A DNA stretch of 64,000 nucleotides from contig JBBPUQ010000002.1 in assembly GCA_038501195.1 (NCBI GenBank), positions 3,100,001-3,164,000 on the forward strand, read 5' to 3'. This DNA comes from Nemania diffusa (Eukaryota; Ascomycota; Sordariomycetes; Xylariales; Xylariaceae). The position numbers were made by a program, and so were the translations under genes. The stretch's first letter is position 1. Every line of letters begins with the position of its first letter. The notes under the pieces are model-generated. The model saw only the letters and a list, made by a program, of their open reading frames with translations. It was not told the DNA's origin and did no database searches. Below are positions 1-14,755 of the stretch, piece by piece.

Positions 1-455
1 GAAAATAGCCTAGGGGATGATTGATTATCACAACTACGTTTACAAGTGTTGCTATGCACGTTCGCCAACACCTACGGCTAGAAAACAACGCATGAACTTT
101 TTAACTATAATAATGTAACTGATAAAAGACTGAATCCATCCCTTCCCACTAATTCCACTGTAGAGGGTGTTTATTCCAACCATGTCATAGCTAGAAATAA
201 AAACACTTGGCCCATTCCAGGCGTGCCATTAGTGAGAAAGCAGTATGTAGTAAGTTGATTTTGGTCTTGCAAAGCTTCGCAGAATGGAAACCCATACCAT
301 CTAGTCGTTGAAATCATCGCAATGCAGTCCCTTAAATTCCCTCATGTGTAGCGAACTTATATGCCACGATCCATAGATGGCCCACCTACCATAATTAACC
401 GATCCTAGCATCAGCTAAGAGTAAATCCCAAGGATAGGAATTCTTGAAACCCCGA
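1..455. other. Intergenic, 3' flank of the SNF2/RING gene
   Basis: AT-rich sequence downstream of the stop codon of the minus-strand SNF2 gene. I see no open frame with coding character, no RNA gene and no repeat; it probably holds the 3' UTR of that gene. Confidence 0.5.
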
Positions 456-3400
456 TTAATCCTCACTTTCAGAATCTTCATTGTCAGTATCCTCATTGTC
501 GGAATCCTCATCTTCTGGTTTGATAAATGGGCACTTTTCGGTTTTTCCGAAAGCATCTCGGCCGCCCATCAGCCAGCGCTTTTCTTCATACGATAGCGGC
601 TTTGGCTTATGTCCCTGGCTTATAGCTTCCCTAATCTCTTCATCTTTTTGCTTCTGTAGCTGATAAACCCGCTCTTCAATCGTACCTCTTGCGAAGAGGC
701 GAACCAAGTATGTCTCCTTCTTCTGTCCATGGCGCTTCACTCTTCCGAACGCTTGAAACTCTCCAGCGAAGTTCCACCATGGAGTCATGATGATCATTCT
801 GTTGGCGGTGGTAAGATTCAACCCGACGTTGCCACTTTTCATACTCGCAACCTAGATGATGCATTAATACCTAGTTAGTCCTAAGGCCTAAGAGAGAGAT
901 TTTGGAGAAAGGATGTATAGTATACCATGACTTGAATATTGGGGTTATCTGTGAAGTCTTGACGATTTTTATCTCTGTTCTTCACTGGAATGTCTCCAGT
1001 GTAGTAGACAAAGTTGATTTTAGCTTTGCTGAGCATACGACCTAGGACTACAGCAGTCATAATCCACTCCGTGAAGATCACGATTTTGTCACAAGGCGCT
1101 TCATCAAGCCATCCCTTTACTATCTCCATGGCAACAGTTGTTTTAGTGCTTGGTGTAACTTGGCCGGCTTTGTCACACTTCTTGAGCCAACGGTAACTGG
1201 CATGGGTTATTATCGGCTGCATCCCATTGTAATCATTCCCAGGCGATCTCTTACCCATCGCATCGCATGGAACGACGGACAAGCTTCGCCCGTCTTCAGT
1301 TTTAATCACTTCGTTTGTTGGCTTTATGGGGTACCGTTGGGGTATTGACTTGGGGTCAGACACAAGAGCAACAGTCTTCCGGCATTCTGGGCATTTAACT
1401 CTAGCCTTTTTCCCCACAGATGTTTTTCTAACACGTTCCTCGTAGCAACTCCGGCATAAAATATGGTTGCACTGTATTAGAAGGGTTAGCAAGCCTAGCC
1501 TTTTGTTGTAGGGGAAATCTTACAGCAAGGAATTGGAGTTGAACCATGCTGAAGCACTCTAGGCATCCTTCAGAATCACGAGAAGAAAGTGTGTCGTCCA
1601 GATGCGATTTTATGTCAACGGCCATTTCATATATGCTTGGTTCATGTAGTGAGGAGGATGGGGATCTGATTGATCCAAGGCCTTGCTTCGACGTCTTCGA
1701 CTGCTTGTTCTTCCCAAGCTCTGCAATCAGACCTTCTAGTTCCTGCTTTTCTAAGGAATCTCTTATGCAAGATTCTAGAAGAAATGGGTGATCAACGGCC
1801 TGTCGAAGCCGCGTACACCGAAGCAAACTTCTTGACTGAAATGCTATCGGATCCAACTCGTCGTCTATTTCATTCTCTTTTCTGATTAAAGCTTTCTCCA
1901 TGTGCCTTTGTAAATGTCAGCATTTGGAAGTGCTTTCCCGCTTCTTTTTTTATAATTACGTACTTGGAAATTGCTGCCTCATCCTCCGCAAGATCGACTT
2001 TTCGGTCTTCGAAATGAGATTTCGCTAGCTTACACACCTGTCGCCCTAAGAAGAATTGACCAGCTTCCCTAGAATATTATAGAGTTAAGATGAAGAGCTT
2101 TAGCATAGATACTATAGACATACCGTCGAAGCATTCGGTTTGCTAGGATCTGCATGAATCGATGATAAATAGAATCCTACGTTGGGTAGGTAAGCGTTAT
2201 ACGGTATCGGCAGCTCTGCCTAGCGACTAAGTAAAAACTCACAGTCTCAGGTTTCCTCCATTTCGCTTCAAAACTGTCTCCCTTCTCCTTCAGGTCAATT
2301 CTGAGGAATAGGAAATATGGTGTGCATTCTGCAATAAGTTAGCCTAAGCAATAAGATATCGTGCCATCCAATTACCTTGCCAAGCGTTGCGTAAAGGGGT
2401 CCCTGTAAGCACGTGTCTGACTCTTGCTTTCAGTGCCACACAGGCTTTTGAGGCTATCATAAATGTTAGTGACCGTGCTCATCAAAGGTAAGCCACGAAC
2501 ACCTACTACTTCCACTGCGTTTCTTAATGTTGTCGCCTTCATCTAAGATGATACGAAAGAAATTTACATTGAAGAGAGCCCCGTTGTTGTTATCGTTATT
2601 GTGTAACCTGAAATCCCTTTCAACCTGGCTGTAGGTTGCAAGCCTAGAAATCATTAGTACTGCACGATAATTAGGTAGAGGAACCAAACTGACAAAAATA
2701 GATACCCTCGTATACCCGGGGCTTTCATCGTCCCCCCTCCGATGTATTTGCAAATATTATTTGGGCTTTGATTTCCATGTTTCGTTAACTCCCCACTCCA
2801 TTGATTAAGGAGACCTTGGTTAGGAGCCACAATAAGTGTAGCGCCTTCGCCTCTTTGGTATGCCCTTTTGCTTGGTGGATTGGCTAGTATGCAAGCAATA
2901 GACTGTATTGTCTTTCCTATACCCATGTCGTCGGCGATGATGCTGCCCCGACAATCATTTCGTGACGTCTCCTGGCGGACCATAAATGCGGCCCCCACGA
3001 CTTGGTAATCTCGCAATGTAGTATTCATCCCCTCAATGCGAAATAGTTCATTTCGGCAATCATCTTCTGTGCCTTCCGGTTTGATTTTGGGGCCAAGTAT
3101 ATCGAGGGCTTCTTGTAGCTGAAGTTTGTGGCGTTTATGCTGCTCGAGAGTATATTCGGTATCCCCAGAAGACGAGTGCCCCATTCTTGTCGCCCAGTCA
3201 AACATGTTCTCAAACTTTCTTCCCAGCTCGTGTTTACGACTATTAAGCTCTCTCCTACTCGGCTTTCGCCTCTTCTTTGATGGTGCTTTAGTAGACGGAC
3301 TTGGACATGCATGTTTGCGTTTGCTGCTGATAATCTGAGTGCTCGCTGTCGTATTTGGTTAGTACACTTGATGCTAGGGTGATACTGGATTATATTCAAA

Positions 3401-3522
3401 CCTCTGTTTTTGTGACCGGGAGTCTTGTGCTGACTGTGTGTACGAAGGCTATCCTTATCGCCACTAGAAGTGATAGGAGGTTTGAAGGGAGAGCCCTTGT
3501 CTTTACAGTCGCTTGGCGTCAT
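456..3522 (-). CDS. SNF2-family ATPase with RING finger inserted between helicase lobes (Rad5/Rad16/Uls1-like)
   Basis: Predicted chromatin or DNA-repair translocase with a possible E3 ubiquitin ligase finger. Ten exons join in frame: 3522-3402, 3345-2706, 2643-2510, 2453-2376, 2328-2243, 2176-2124, 2068-1964, 1905-1524, 1471-926, 851-456, giving 846 residues. Motif I is ADDMGIGKT (about 178-186). Motif II is D288-E-G-D291, where the family usually has DEGH or DEAH. Motif III is LTGTP (314-318). A C3HC4 RING follows at C520/C523, C534-N-H536, C539, C542, C560, C563. The C-terminal lobe contains IVIFTEW and motif VI, QAFGRVKRHGQ (748-758), and the protein ends in an acidic tail. The RING position between the lobes is diagnostic of the Rad5/Rad16/HLTF/Uls1 branch. 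The start is uncertain: the frame stays open above the chosen Met as far as a possible acceptor (CTAAT...CACAG) near 3550, so an upstream exon may exist. Family call is strong; the exact orthologue is not resolved. Confidence 0.88.
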
Positions 3523-5525
3523 GCTGGGCTGGGCTTTACTTAAGATGAATCTGTGGCTTGTATTAGGTTGGCGTTTTTGGATGGCCAGGGTTGGAAGAAT
3601 TAAAGAGGTTGATCTTAATTACTGTGTATTGCTCGCATATATGTGTAAACAAGGAAGGGTTAGTCTCTAGGTAAGGATATCGCAAATTGGCTGATGAGAA
3701 TCGCAGGTAATAAATGCTATCAATAATGTTAGTTTTGACTGAGATGTAGCAGGATGTTTCTAGCGAAAACGACATGCGTTAGATGGAGTTTAGCTAATGA
3801 ATGTTCTTGAGGCCGATATCAGCCTAGGGAGCTTCAGATCCTATTCTGTTAGCAGATATGTGCCAAGCCTGTAGATCTTACTCCTCGAGCGTAGTGTAGC
3901 AAAACTTAGAGAGGCATGAGACTGGAACTTGGACAAAACGTAAGTGCCAGAAATTGAGGATATAGTGATGAATGAAGTGTGATAGATATATTTGTACTCA
4001 CGAGGTGAGATGTGTTAGAATGCAGACTGAAGAAAAGGTGAGAGATGTGCATGTGTATGTGTGTGTGTGAGAGAGAGAGATAGATAGAGAGAGAGGATCA
4101 TAGATTGCCTAGTGTTGTAAGAAATAACACATGCATGAGTTAGTAGGAGGCAGGCACTTGTGAGCTTAGTAACGTAGTTGCGTGAGAGTACCTTACGCCG
4201 CGATGAACAGATAGTAAATACCAGTACTAGAAGGAAATTTAAATAATGATTTTGAATAAGTGCATTCCGACTTCTTTGTTGATATGTTGGCTTTGGGTAG
4301 GCTCGCCAAGCAAGGTGTGCTGATTGAGGAGGGATAGTGGTACTAATGAAGGAAGGCGATGTAGATGAATCTTACTGATAAGAATCATGAGCCTTCCACA
4401 GAAGCTTTAGACACTGAAGGTGATAGTTTTCAGTGACCTATTATAGATATTGAAGGAGTAAATGCCTACATGGGTGTGCAGGTACTCGCTTAAGATTTGC
4501 CATATAATACTCACCTTCTCTGATGTAATTAGGTAGGCAATCAACAATTGCCTAGCATCTCGATGCAAAGATACTAGCTCGGGACTCAAGCCTGAACGCA
4601 CAGATATCTATAGTGGCGAATACCGAGATAGAAGACCTGGTCTCAAGATAAGATATAGCAAGGGAAGAAGAGAGGCGACGAGGTTAGGGAAGGGCTGACT
4701 GTGTGTTTGCGAGAGACTCTGCTCAATTCACAGAGCAAGATTGGAGAATGTCACTACCATATTATCAACAGGAGAGCCCCGGCAAGTCAGGAGCTTGACT
4801 ACTTACAGTTCGTTATATATGCTCATGGTTTAGATCGCGGCAATTTGTGGTATGTCTGAAATGTACTGGGTAGGGACAGAATTATAACGCTATTCCCATT
4901 ACGCTCGACGCCATGGCTATGATCAGATAGTTTGGTTGTGATGATGGGTTAGAAACCGAGGTGATGTTTTTAGCAATAAGTTATATGTAAATTATTGCTC
5001 GTGGGCGTCCCCTATTGAGAATGATCATCACTCGGCATTCTGTAAGACTTCTCAACTCGAGTTGTAAGGAGCATGCTGTGGTCGAGATTCTTGCCATAAC
5101 ATTGATCAACCAGCAAACCACGAGGAAATGTAATCACATTGGCCCCTACTAGTAAGGCTAGGCTTCTTAGAAAATATGAGAACTATGGGTCAGTGCGGCA
5201 TCGGCATTCAAAAGCGAAAATTTTATTCCAAGAGTAATAGTTTCTATGACCAAGGCTGTTCACGGCGGTAATCGGGTTATTGGGACATATTCACATGCTT
5301 CTCATCATAGGATAGACCGCACTGGTAGTATGCAGAATATGGCGTTAAAAGCACCCACTATTATGTTTCGTTTAACTTCATCCCAACATACACTTGTCCC
5401 GCCATTGTTCCATGAGACTTCTCTCTGGAAGCCTGACTTGTCAGCTGTCATAATGGTCATCCTCTGGTATCTCCCAAAACGCCATTTCCTATTCATAAGA
5501 GCAAAAATATGTAATACAGTTACAT
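3523..5525. other. Intergenic, 2.0 kb between the SNF2 gene and MCM3
   Basis: Upstream of the SNF2 gene and downstream of MCM3. It is AT-rich and holds a GT/GA microsatellite at 4046-4095. The frames on both strands are short and have no recognisable domain. Confidence 0.5.
4046..4095. repeat. (GT)n-(GA)n compound microsatellite
   Basis: An ATGTGTATGTGTGTG run passes directly into GAGAGAGAGATAGATAGAGAGAGAG. Confidence 0.9.
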
Positions 5526-8354
<2,829 letters not shown>

Positions 8355-8580
8355 AGTGCCTCAAGCGATAATCGGCGGGGCGGTGAGTTGGATATGAGGG
8401 GTTGGAGAGATAATTGCGCAGGATTAATGGGCTCTTCGTTTCCAACTCGCAATACAGTACTACTTTAATCTGGATGCGCGATCAAAAGAGTCGGGCGGAA
8501 AATAGGTAGACACGAAGGTGGGGGGCAAGACGATCTTGGAGGAGAATGTAGAATGAGAAAAAGGGACAAGCGCGTGTTTG

Positions 8581-8602
8581 GGCGCGATTTCGCGACACCG
8601 CG
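8581..8602. promoter_or_regulatory. Possible MBF/SBF (E2F-like) cell-cycle sites upstream of MCM3
   Basis: About 230 nt above the MCM3 start is a CGCG-rich cluster containing TTTCGCG (CGCGAAA on the MCM3 strand, matching the fungal CRCGAAA box) beside GGCGCG and CCGCG. MCM genes are classic G1/S targets of such factors. The match is by eye; function is inferred. Confidence 0.35.
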
Positions 8603-8689
8603 TCGTCCCACAGTCAATTAAAACACCCACTTTAGGTAATGTCTCCCATCCGAATATCTCCGGGTATACAGGTAACTCCGAGATATTGG

Positions 8690-8795
8690 AGTAATTTAGA
8701 TTAGATGGTGGGTGCCTATCTAGGTAGGTACCTACACAGGCTAATCTAGAATAGGGCCTAGACTAGGTACCTAGATACCCTGAAGCACAGCCCAG
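8690..8795. repeat. TAGGTACC motif cluster
   Basis: Repeated CTAGGTAGGTACC, CTAGGTACCTAG and related self-complementary units. The same family of short motifs recurs in most intergenic spaces of the window. Confidence 0.6.
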
Positions 8796-9414
8796 GCAGC
8801 GGGGTCTTGTCTAGGTTACCTCTCAATCCCGCAGAAATTACTCATACCGACACATTTGCACGTACCTACTGAAATGCAAAAGTGAGCTGGAAGATGATCC
8901 CCTAAGAAACCGAAAACCCATATCTAAATAAAAAATTAAAATAAAATAACGTTTATCGGTAAATGTCCTAACGAACCTTATTAGCCAGTACGTAGATCGA
9001 TAACTACTAAGTATGGTATCTACAGGTTATGAATCCGGAATTCCTTTTCAGCCCCAGGTCAATGACACTTACCGTGTTACTCATAATGATTCATCTGCAG
9101 CACCTTAGCACTTGCTCTACAGGACACAGCCCACTCACTCACTATCAATCTTATTTCGGTACCAAGTTTCAACATATGGATGAGGTAGATAGTCTATAAA
9201 TCGGTGTCCGTATTTTATTATAACTAGGTAGGTCAAAGGCTTATTTATGGTTTTCTTGCTTAAAAACTCTATTTCATTTCGTTTCCTATCACTACATCGT
9301 TGTCTCTTAAGTAGCTGGTTTAGCAAGTGAATTATCGTCCTGTGTTTCAACAGCCACGCTTTACTCTTTTTTATTTCCAACATCTATCTCGATATCACAG
9401 ATACCAATCAAACC

Positions 9415-12400
9415 ATGGCGACCAAGGAGGCTTCCTCCCAACCTAAGACTATGCCTATTGATTCACATGATACGGCATTATGTATAATCCCTCCGAAGCG
9501 CTCATGGCCCTCGCTCAACCGGTTGCGATCGTTGTATGACAAAGCCTATGAGAAGTGGCCACCTCATGTCAATCTTGTCTATCCCTATGTTCGAGTTGAG
9601 GATTTACCCAGAGCCTCGGCATTGGTCGCATCACAGATGAGCCAGCTGTCTAAGGAGACCACATCTTCATTTGATGCTCTCACTATTGGCCTTAATGCCG
9701 CCGACGTGTTCCCTCATAGACACGGCAACACCGTATTCATATATGACGGTGATAAAGAGCGGGCATCAGAGATATATGATTTGCGAAAGATTGCCTTGGG
9801 AGCGTTAGCCCACACTGCGACAGCAAACTATCGTATGCACATGACAATCGGACAAAGTCGAGACCTCAATGCTTCTTCTCATAAGTACTTATTAGAAAAG
9901 GCGTCTCTCTTGCCCACAGTAGAGTGGGTTGTTGATAAGCTATATATTTTGATTCGAGAGCGACTGGAGATCGATGGGAATGCCTTTAGCCAGATGAAGG
10001 TCTGGGGAACTAGTGAGTAACCAATAGCCCATCATTTCGTTCGGACTTTGGCCAATGATAGAAGCATACATCCCTTTCCCCTAGAAGCCCTACGGATTTC
10101 AAGTGTTCTACATCTGCAATCTGGAAGAGAGAATTACTGACTGAGTGTTGCAGTTGATCTCACCACATTTTCCGTATGCAGGGCAGACCCGCCTGATCAA
10201 TTTGACGAAAGTAAACTGTTAATTGGCACGACAGGCGACATGGCAACAACGGCAGCGCAAGACAGCTCTCTCGTGAATTATCCATATAGTTTCTTAGGTG
10301 GAGAGAAAGGTGGAGGGAAGTGGGTTCCATATCAGTGTTCTTCCACACAAGACCCTAGAGAGATTGATACAAGTTCTTTAACGATCGCGAGTTACAACGT
10401 CCTAGCGGAATTCCATTATCCCCCTTCAGAAGGCAGATACCCCCTCATCATTAACAATATACTGCAGCAGGCGATCTTAGCGGACGTTTTAGTCTTGCAG
10501 GAAGTTACTGATAGCTTCCTCTCATTCATCTGCCAGAATGATGATATCCGCAGACACTACCGGTTCGTCAGCAACGGACCGCCAGATCAAGGGGATATTG
10601 AACCACTTCAAAGCCATTTGAATGTCGTGGTATTTAGCAGGCTGCCTTTCTCGTGGAGTTGGCTATCGTTTCACAGGGGTCACAAGGGTTCTATCATCGT
10701 GAAGTTCGCCAACATCGGAAAACAAAATGGCGATATGTTTATCCCGGCCGTCTTAGCAACCGTCCACTTGACCTGCGGCCTCACTAACGACTCTGTTTCA
10801 TCCAAGAAATCAGAGCTTCAGGCTCTTATCGCTCATCTATCAGAAAACTTTTCTCAAAATCCCTGGATTCTTGCCGGAGACTTTAATATTACCACCAGTT
10901 CTTATACAATCGAAGCAGCCATTAAGAAAAAAGCTATCTCGTCGCAGACTGTAACCTATCTAAAAGGGCTCGAGCACATGCTTTCTAAAGCTGGGCTGGT
11001 AGATACCTGGACGTCCGCTCGAGTCCGATACGGCGATTTCATGGATGTCGAACGAGACTTTAGCCATCAGACGGAAATCTTCGAAGGGGAAGAAGGAGCA
11101 ACGTTTGATCCTTCAATCAACAAACTAGCTGCAGAAATCGTGGGCAGTGGATTCAATAATAGGCCACAGAGGTACGACAGAATTCTCGTGAAGGGAGAGG
11201 AATTTATTGTCACCGGCTTCACCATGTTCGGCCGAAGGCCAGGCCATCTGCATGAAACTACTACGGTAGATGCGAGCAAACTTGGATACACATCAGAGAA
11301 CAAAATCTCATACGCCAGCGATCACTGGGGAGTCAGGTGTTCTCTAAAACTTAATCAACCCAGAGACGACACCTTGCCTGAAGATACTTCCAAACTCTTA
11401 GTGCCGGTACATCCCCGCCCAGCCTCGAGTTCCCTAAATGATGTCTTGGAACTCAAAGGCTGCCTTGATAGATTAGGCATTTTCCCCGCAGAGGCAGATA
11501 TTGCGAGACGAAAAGAAGCCTTTGAGTTGTTGAAGAATGTCGTACTAGAGAATGGCATTTCTACAGCTCACAAGACGCCTACCTTTGTTCTTGTTCCAGT
11601 TGGATCTTACGGACTTGGTGTTTGGACAGCATCGTCAGATATCGACTGTCTTTGTATCGGGCCCATTAGCGCTAAAACCTTCTTTGCTCTCGCTACTCAG
11701 AGAATTCGCAAGGCCGAGGACAGAGGTATCATACTTCGGAGGAGGGTGAATGCCCACTCTGGTACTATGCTTGAACTCGAAGTCCTAGACATTAAGATGG
11801 ATCTACAATATTGTCCATCGACCATCATTGCTGCGACCTGGCCACACGCGATGAGACTACCTGCTACTGACCCTGTATTCGCGTTACCAACTCAGACCTT
11901 AGCAAAACTGAAACCAGTAAGGGATATGTACTATATTCGGCAGACAATTCCCGACTATGCTGCTTTCCGAACCGCCTACCATCTCATTAGACATTGGGCA
12001 AAACAGCGCGGCATTTACTCGGCAAAATTTGGGCTATTAAGTGGAATACAAATCTCGGTTTTATTATCTCGCGTATGCAAACTGGTATCGCACGAAGGGA
12101 TGCCTGTCTCTTTACCGTCTATTCTAACCACTTTCTTCCACCATTATGCAAACTTCGATTGGAGTGCACAGCTAGTGTTCGATCCATTCTTCCACAAACG
12201 GCTTCGCTATATACGCACGGCCAGAGAACCATTGGCTATCTTGGGATTCTATCCTCCTAGCCTCAACACAGCACTCAATGCATCCCTACCCTCGGTCAGA
12301 GTAGTTTCCAATGAGTTCAAGCGGGCGGACACGTTTTTATCGCAAGAGGGCACAAATTGGACATCGTTCTTGAGCGCGACCCAGGGCTCTACGGAATTTT

Positions 12401-13326
12401 TAGCCACATTCAAGACTTTCATCAAGATTGACGCTCAATTTTGGGGAGTTTCGCTGGCAAAAGGTAGTGGCTTCGTTGGCTGGCTAGAATCGAGATGTGT
12501 AATGCTTTTAGTTGGTAAGTCTAATCTCACCACGGTCTTCTAGGATAGTACTAATTCAAATTTAGATCTCAATCGGCGTCTTCCTAATATTTATCCTCGA
12601 ATCTGGCCTGCGCGATTCGTCAACGAAGATGTCTCGGAAGATGAAACCGACTATCAAGGGTTTTATCTAATTGGCTTAGACAAGTGGGAGGGGTCTAATA
12701 ATGAACCCATGTCTAGAGATGACATGAAGACAGCACTAGGCTCATTGCGCGCTTCTCTTCAGAAATTCGAGGGACAAATCCGGAGCGACGAAAAATATTT
12801 TGATCCCAACACGTCCTGGATGAGCGCATCACTCGTGAACCGATCAGAAATGGGAGCACTGCGGCTCGACAATCGCGAATGGGGTAAATATAAAGCTGGT
12901 GATGACGACTTCGATGAAGAAGAGGAAGAGGAGGATGAAATACTTGACTCCGATGACGAGGGTCACAGCAGTTCGGAAACACCTACTGGTAAATCGAAAT
13001 CTAGGAAGAAAGCGACAATTACGAACCATCCTACGCGCCCAGTATATAGCGGCAAGTTTCGCTCTTCGGCTGATGTCATCAATCGAATACGCTGGGACCC
13101 GAATATGGATAGCGGCGATTATATTGTAGGCTACGAAGACAGGTTCTTGGGGACAAAAGAGAGGGCGCTCGATGCATGGAAGTCGGAACAAACTGACGAG
13201 GAATTCATTCCGCAACACCGAATTCTATACTTCAAGCGGAAAAGCGATGGAGTGATGGTATGGGACCGGAAAGAAAGACGGGACATTATCTTTGGGAGTG
13301 GCGTCAGCAGCATCAATCCCAGGTGA
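9415..13326 (+). CDS. Four-domain RNA end-repair protein: 2H phosphoesterase, EEP nuclease/phosphatase, poly(A)-polymerase-like nucleotidyltransferase, MJ1316 domain
   Basis: Exons 9415-10012, 10154-12514 and 12566-13326 join in frame to 1,239 residues. Introns are GTGAGT...TACTGAC...CAG (141 nt) and GTAAGT...ACTAAT...TAG (51 nt). Residues 1-200 form a 2H domain with motifs H51-V-N and H142-M-T-I. Residues 270-600 are EEP: N281 (SYNVL), E316 (LQEV), H404 (VHL), GDFN at 441-444, D541 (RYDRIL) and D589-H590. Residues 620-1000 are a polymerase-beta-type nucleotidyltransferase with GSYGLG (683-688), D695-x-D697 and D749, followed by a poly(A)-polymerase-like central region. An acidic linker lies near 1099-1120. 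Residues 1153-1229 are MJ1316/DUF504 (INRIRWD, VGYEDRF, EEFIPQHRI, IFGSG). From family knowledge, 2H opens 2',3'-cyclic phosphates or 2'-5' bonds, EEP removes phosphates or nucleotides, the nucleotidyltransferase adds residues, and MJ1316 is predicted to recognise cyclic RNA ends. RNA repair is inferred. All catalytic residues appear intact. No signal peptide was seen. Confidence 0.9.
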
Positions 13327-14755
13327 AAGCAAGGCAGCAATTGCAAAAAGTTCCTTTCTGGTTCCTACTATAGTTAAAGACATGCGGTGAAGTGGCACAC
13401 TGTACTAGGTATGCATGTAACCTATATGTAGCACAATATTATAGGTAGGCATTATATACCTAGCACTAGATAATAGTTTAGACGCTATTATTAGATAGTA
13501 TGTACACAGGTATATGATCTCCCTAGTCTAAACCAACACCAAACACTGGAATGCCTATTGGCCGGCGAGTTCACAAATCAACTCACCGCTTCCGTCCTCC
13601 ATCCATATCTATACCACTCCCCAGACCAGTAAAGTCTCTAGGTTTAGCAGGTGGATTAAGTTATCGAGAAGTTATTAGTCTGGGCGAAGACCTACAATGG
13701 AGTTAGATAGGTAGGTATGGATCTTGCAGGATCGGTCGATATCGTATTCTTAAGCTAGGTAGGCACCCAGTGTGATAGGTAGCGTGTGTCACGGATGATC
13801 CCGAATTTAGGCGATCACCTGATCCTATTCTTATGCACAGAACCCCGATCGTATCCCTGCGAAACGTGGTCCACCGTTTCACCCGATGTTGGAAGTACCG
13901 GTACCAGCCTTCATGTATCCTCTGCTCCTCGCCCTAAACCTTCCTACTTTCCCCGATGGAGTAGTATATTCCAAGAGGTAGGGTTACCATGTACCAGGAC
14001 AAGAAACGACCCAGTATGTCATAGGGTTGAAGTGTTAGCTCGCCCGACGAGCTGTGATTGTTACATTACCCAGCAGACGGATATACGGCAACACTGATGA
14101 CTTGAACTAAAATAGACCAGACGCTCTTAATGATGTAATTAAGCTATTAAGGTTGTAGCCACCCTGACGATAGTATACATCCTTATCGATGATCCTATAT
14201 TGGTCGAGATATAACCTCTCGGTTAACGGGCAGCCCTAAAGAAACTACCCAATCCCAAAGGATATCCGATCCCCTTTGCGAGCGCACACAATATACCCAA
14301 CATGATAATTCCCTGGCATTCTTGATAGGGGGATATGTGATACGGAAGCCGGTCTGATAATCCCTTAAGCAAATATAACTCCCTTCGTTCTCCACAATGA
14401 TCCTGCTCGAAATAGCTTATTTGAGACGAGCAAGGGCGATGAAACGTTACCGCCCTCGTTAAATACCGGGCTTGTATTAAGATAAAGCCATCCACTATAC
14501 TAACTTAGAAAGCAAGCTTCTCTCTTAGGTTAAACATATAATTACCATACCCCTAGTAATGTGCGGTTCAACATCATCGTTACCGGAAGCTCGCATACTT
14601 GTCTTGACGTCAACATCGTTATGCACTGTTTTGCCTCTAACATACTCATAAACCCTAAAAAGATCACGCATTAAAATTATTAAGACTATCACTTGAAAGC
14701 TTTCCCTAGATACCTCTAGGATACTTCTAGGCTACTTATTTTAATAAGAACTGCT
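13327..14755. other. Intergenic, 1.4 kb
   Basis: AT-rich, with TAGGTA/TAGATA motifs near 13400-13520 and 13700-13770. Short frames on both strands show no domain. The 3' UTR of the RNA-repair gene lies at the left end. Confidence 0.45.

Larger units (their letters stand above)
8355..9414. other. Divergent promoter region MCM3 / RNA-repair gene
   Basis: A 1.06 kb non-coding stretch shared by two divergent genes. The MCM3-proximal side holds CGCG boxes. The middle (about 8690-8790) is dense in TAGGTA/TACCTA palindrome-like motifs. The remainder is AT-rich. No gene is seen. Confidence 0.6.

Noticed and set aside
2466..2753. SNF2 gene looks broken here (frame closes after the DEGD motif)
   Set aside because: A 56-nt intron (GTAGTA...CACTAAC...ATAG, 2509-2454) restores the frame into SKACVALKARVRHVLTGTP, so the gene is intact.
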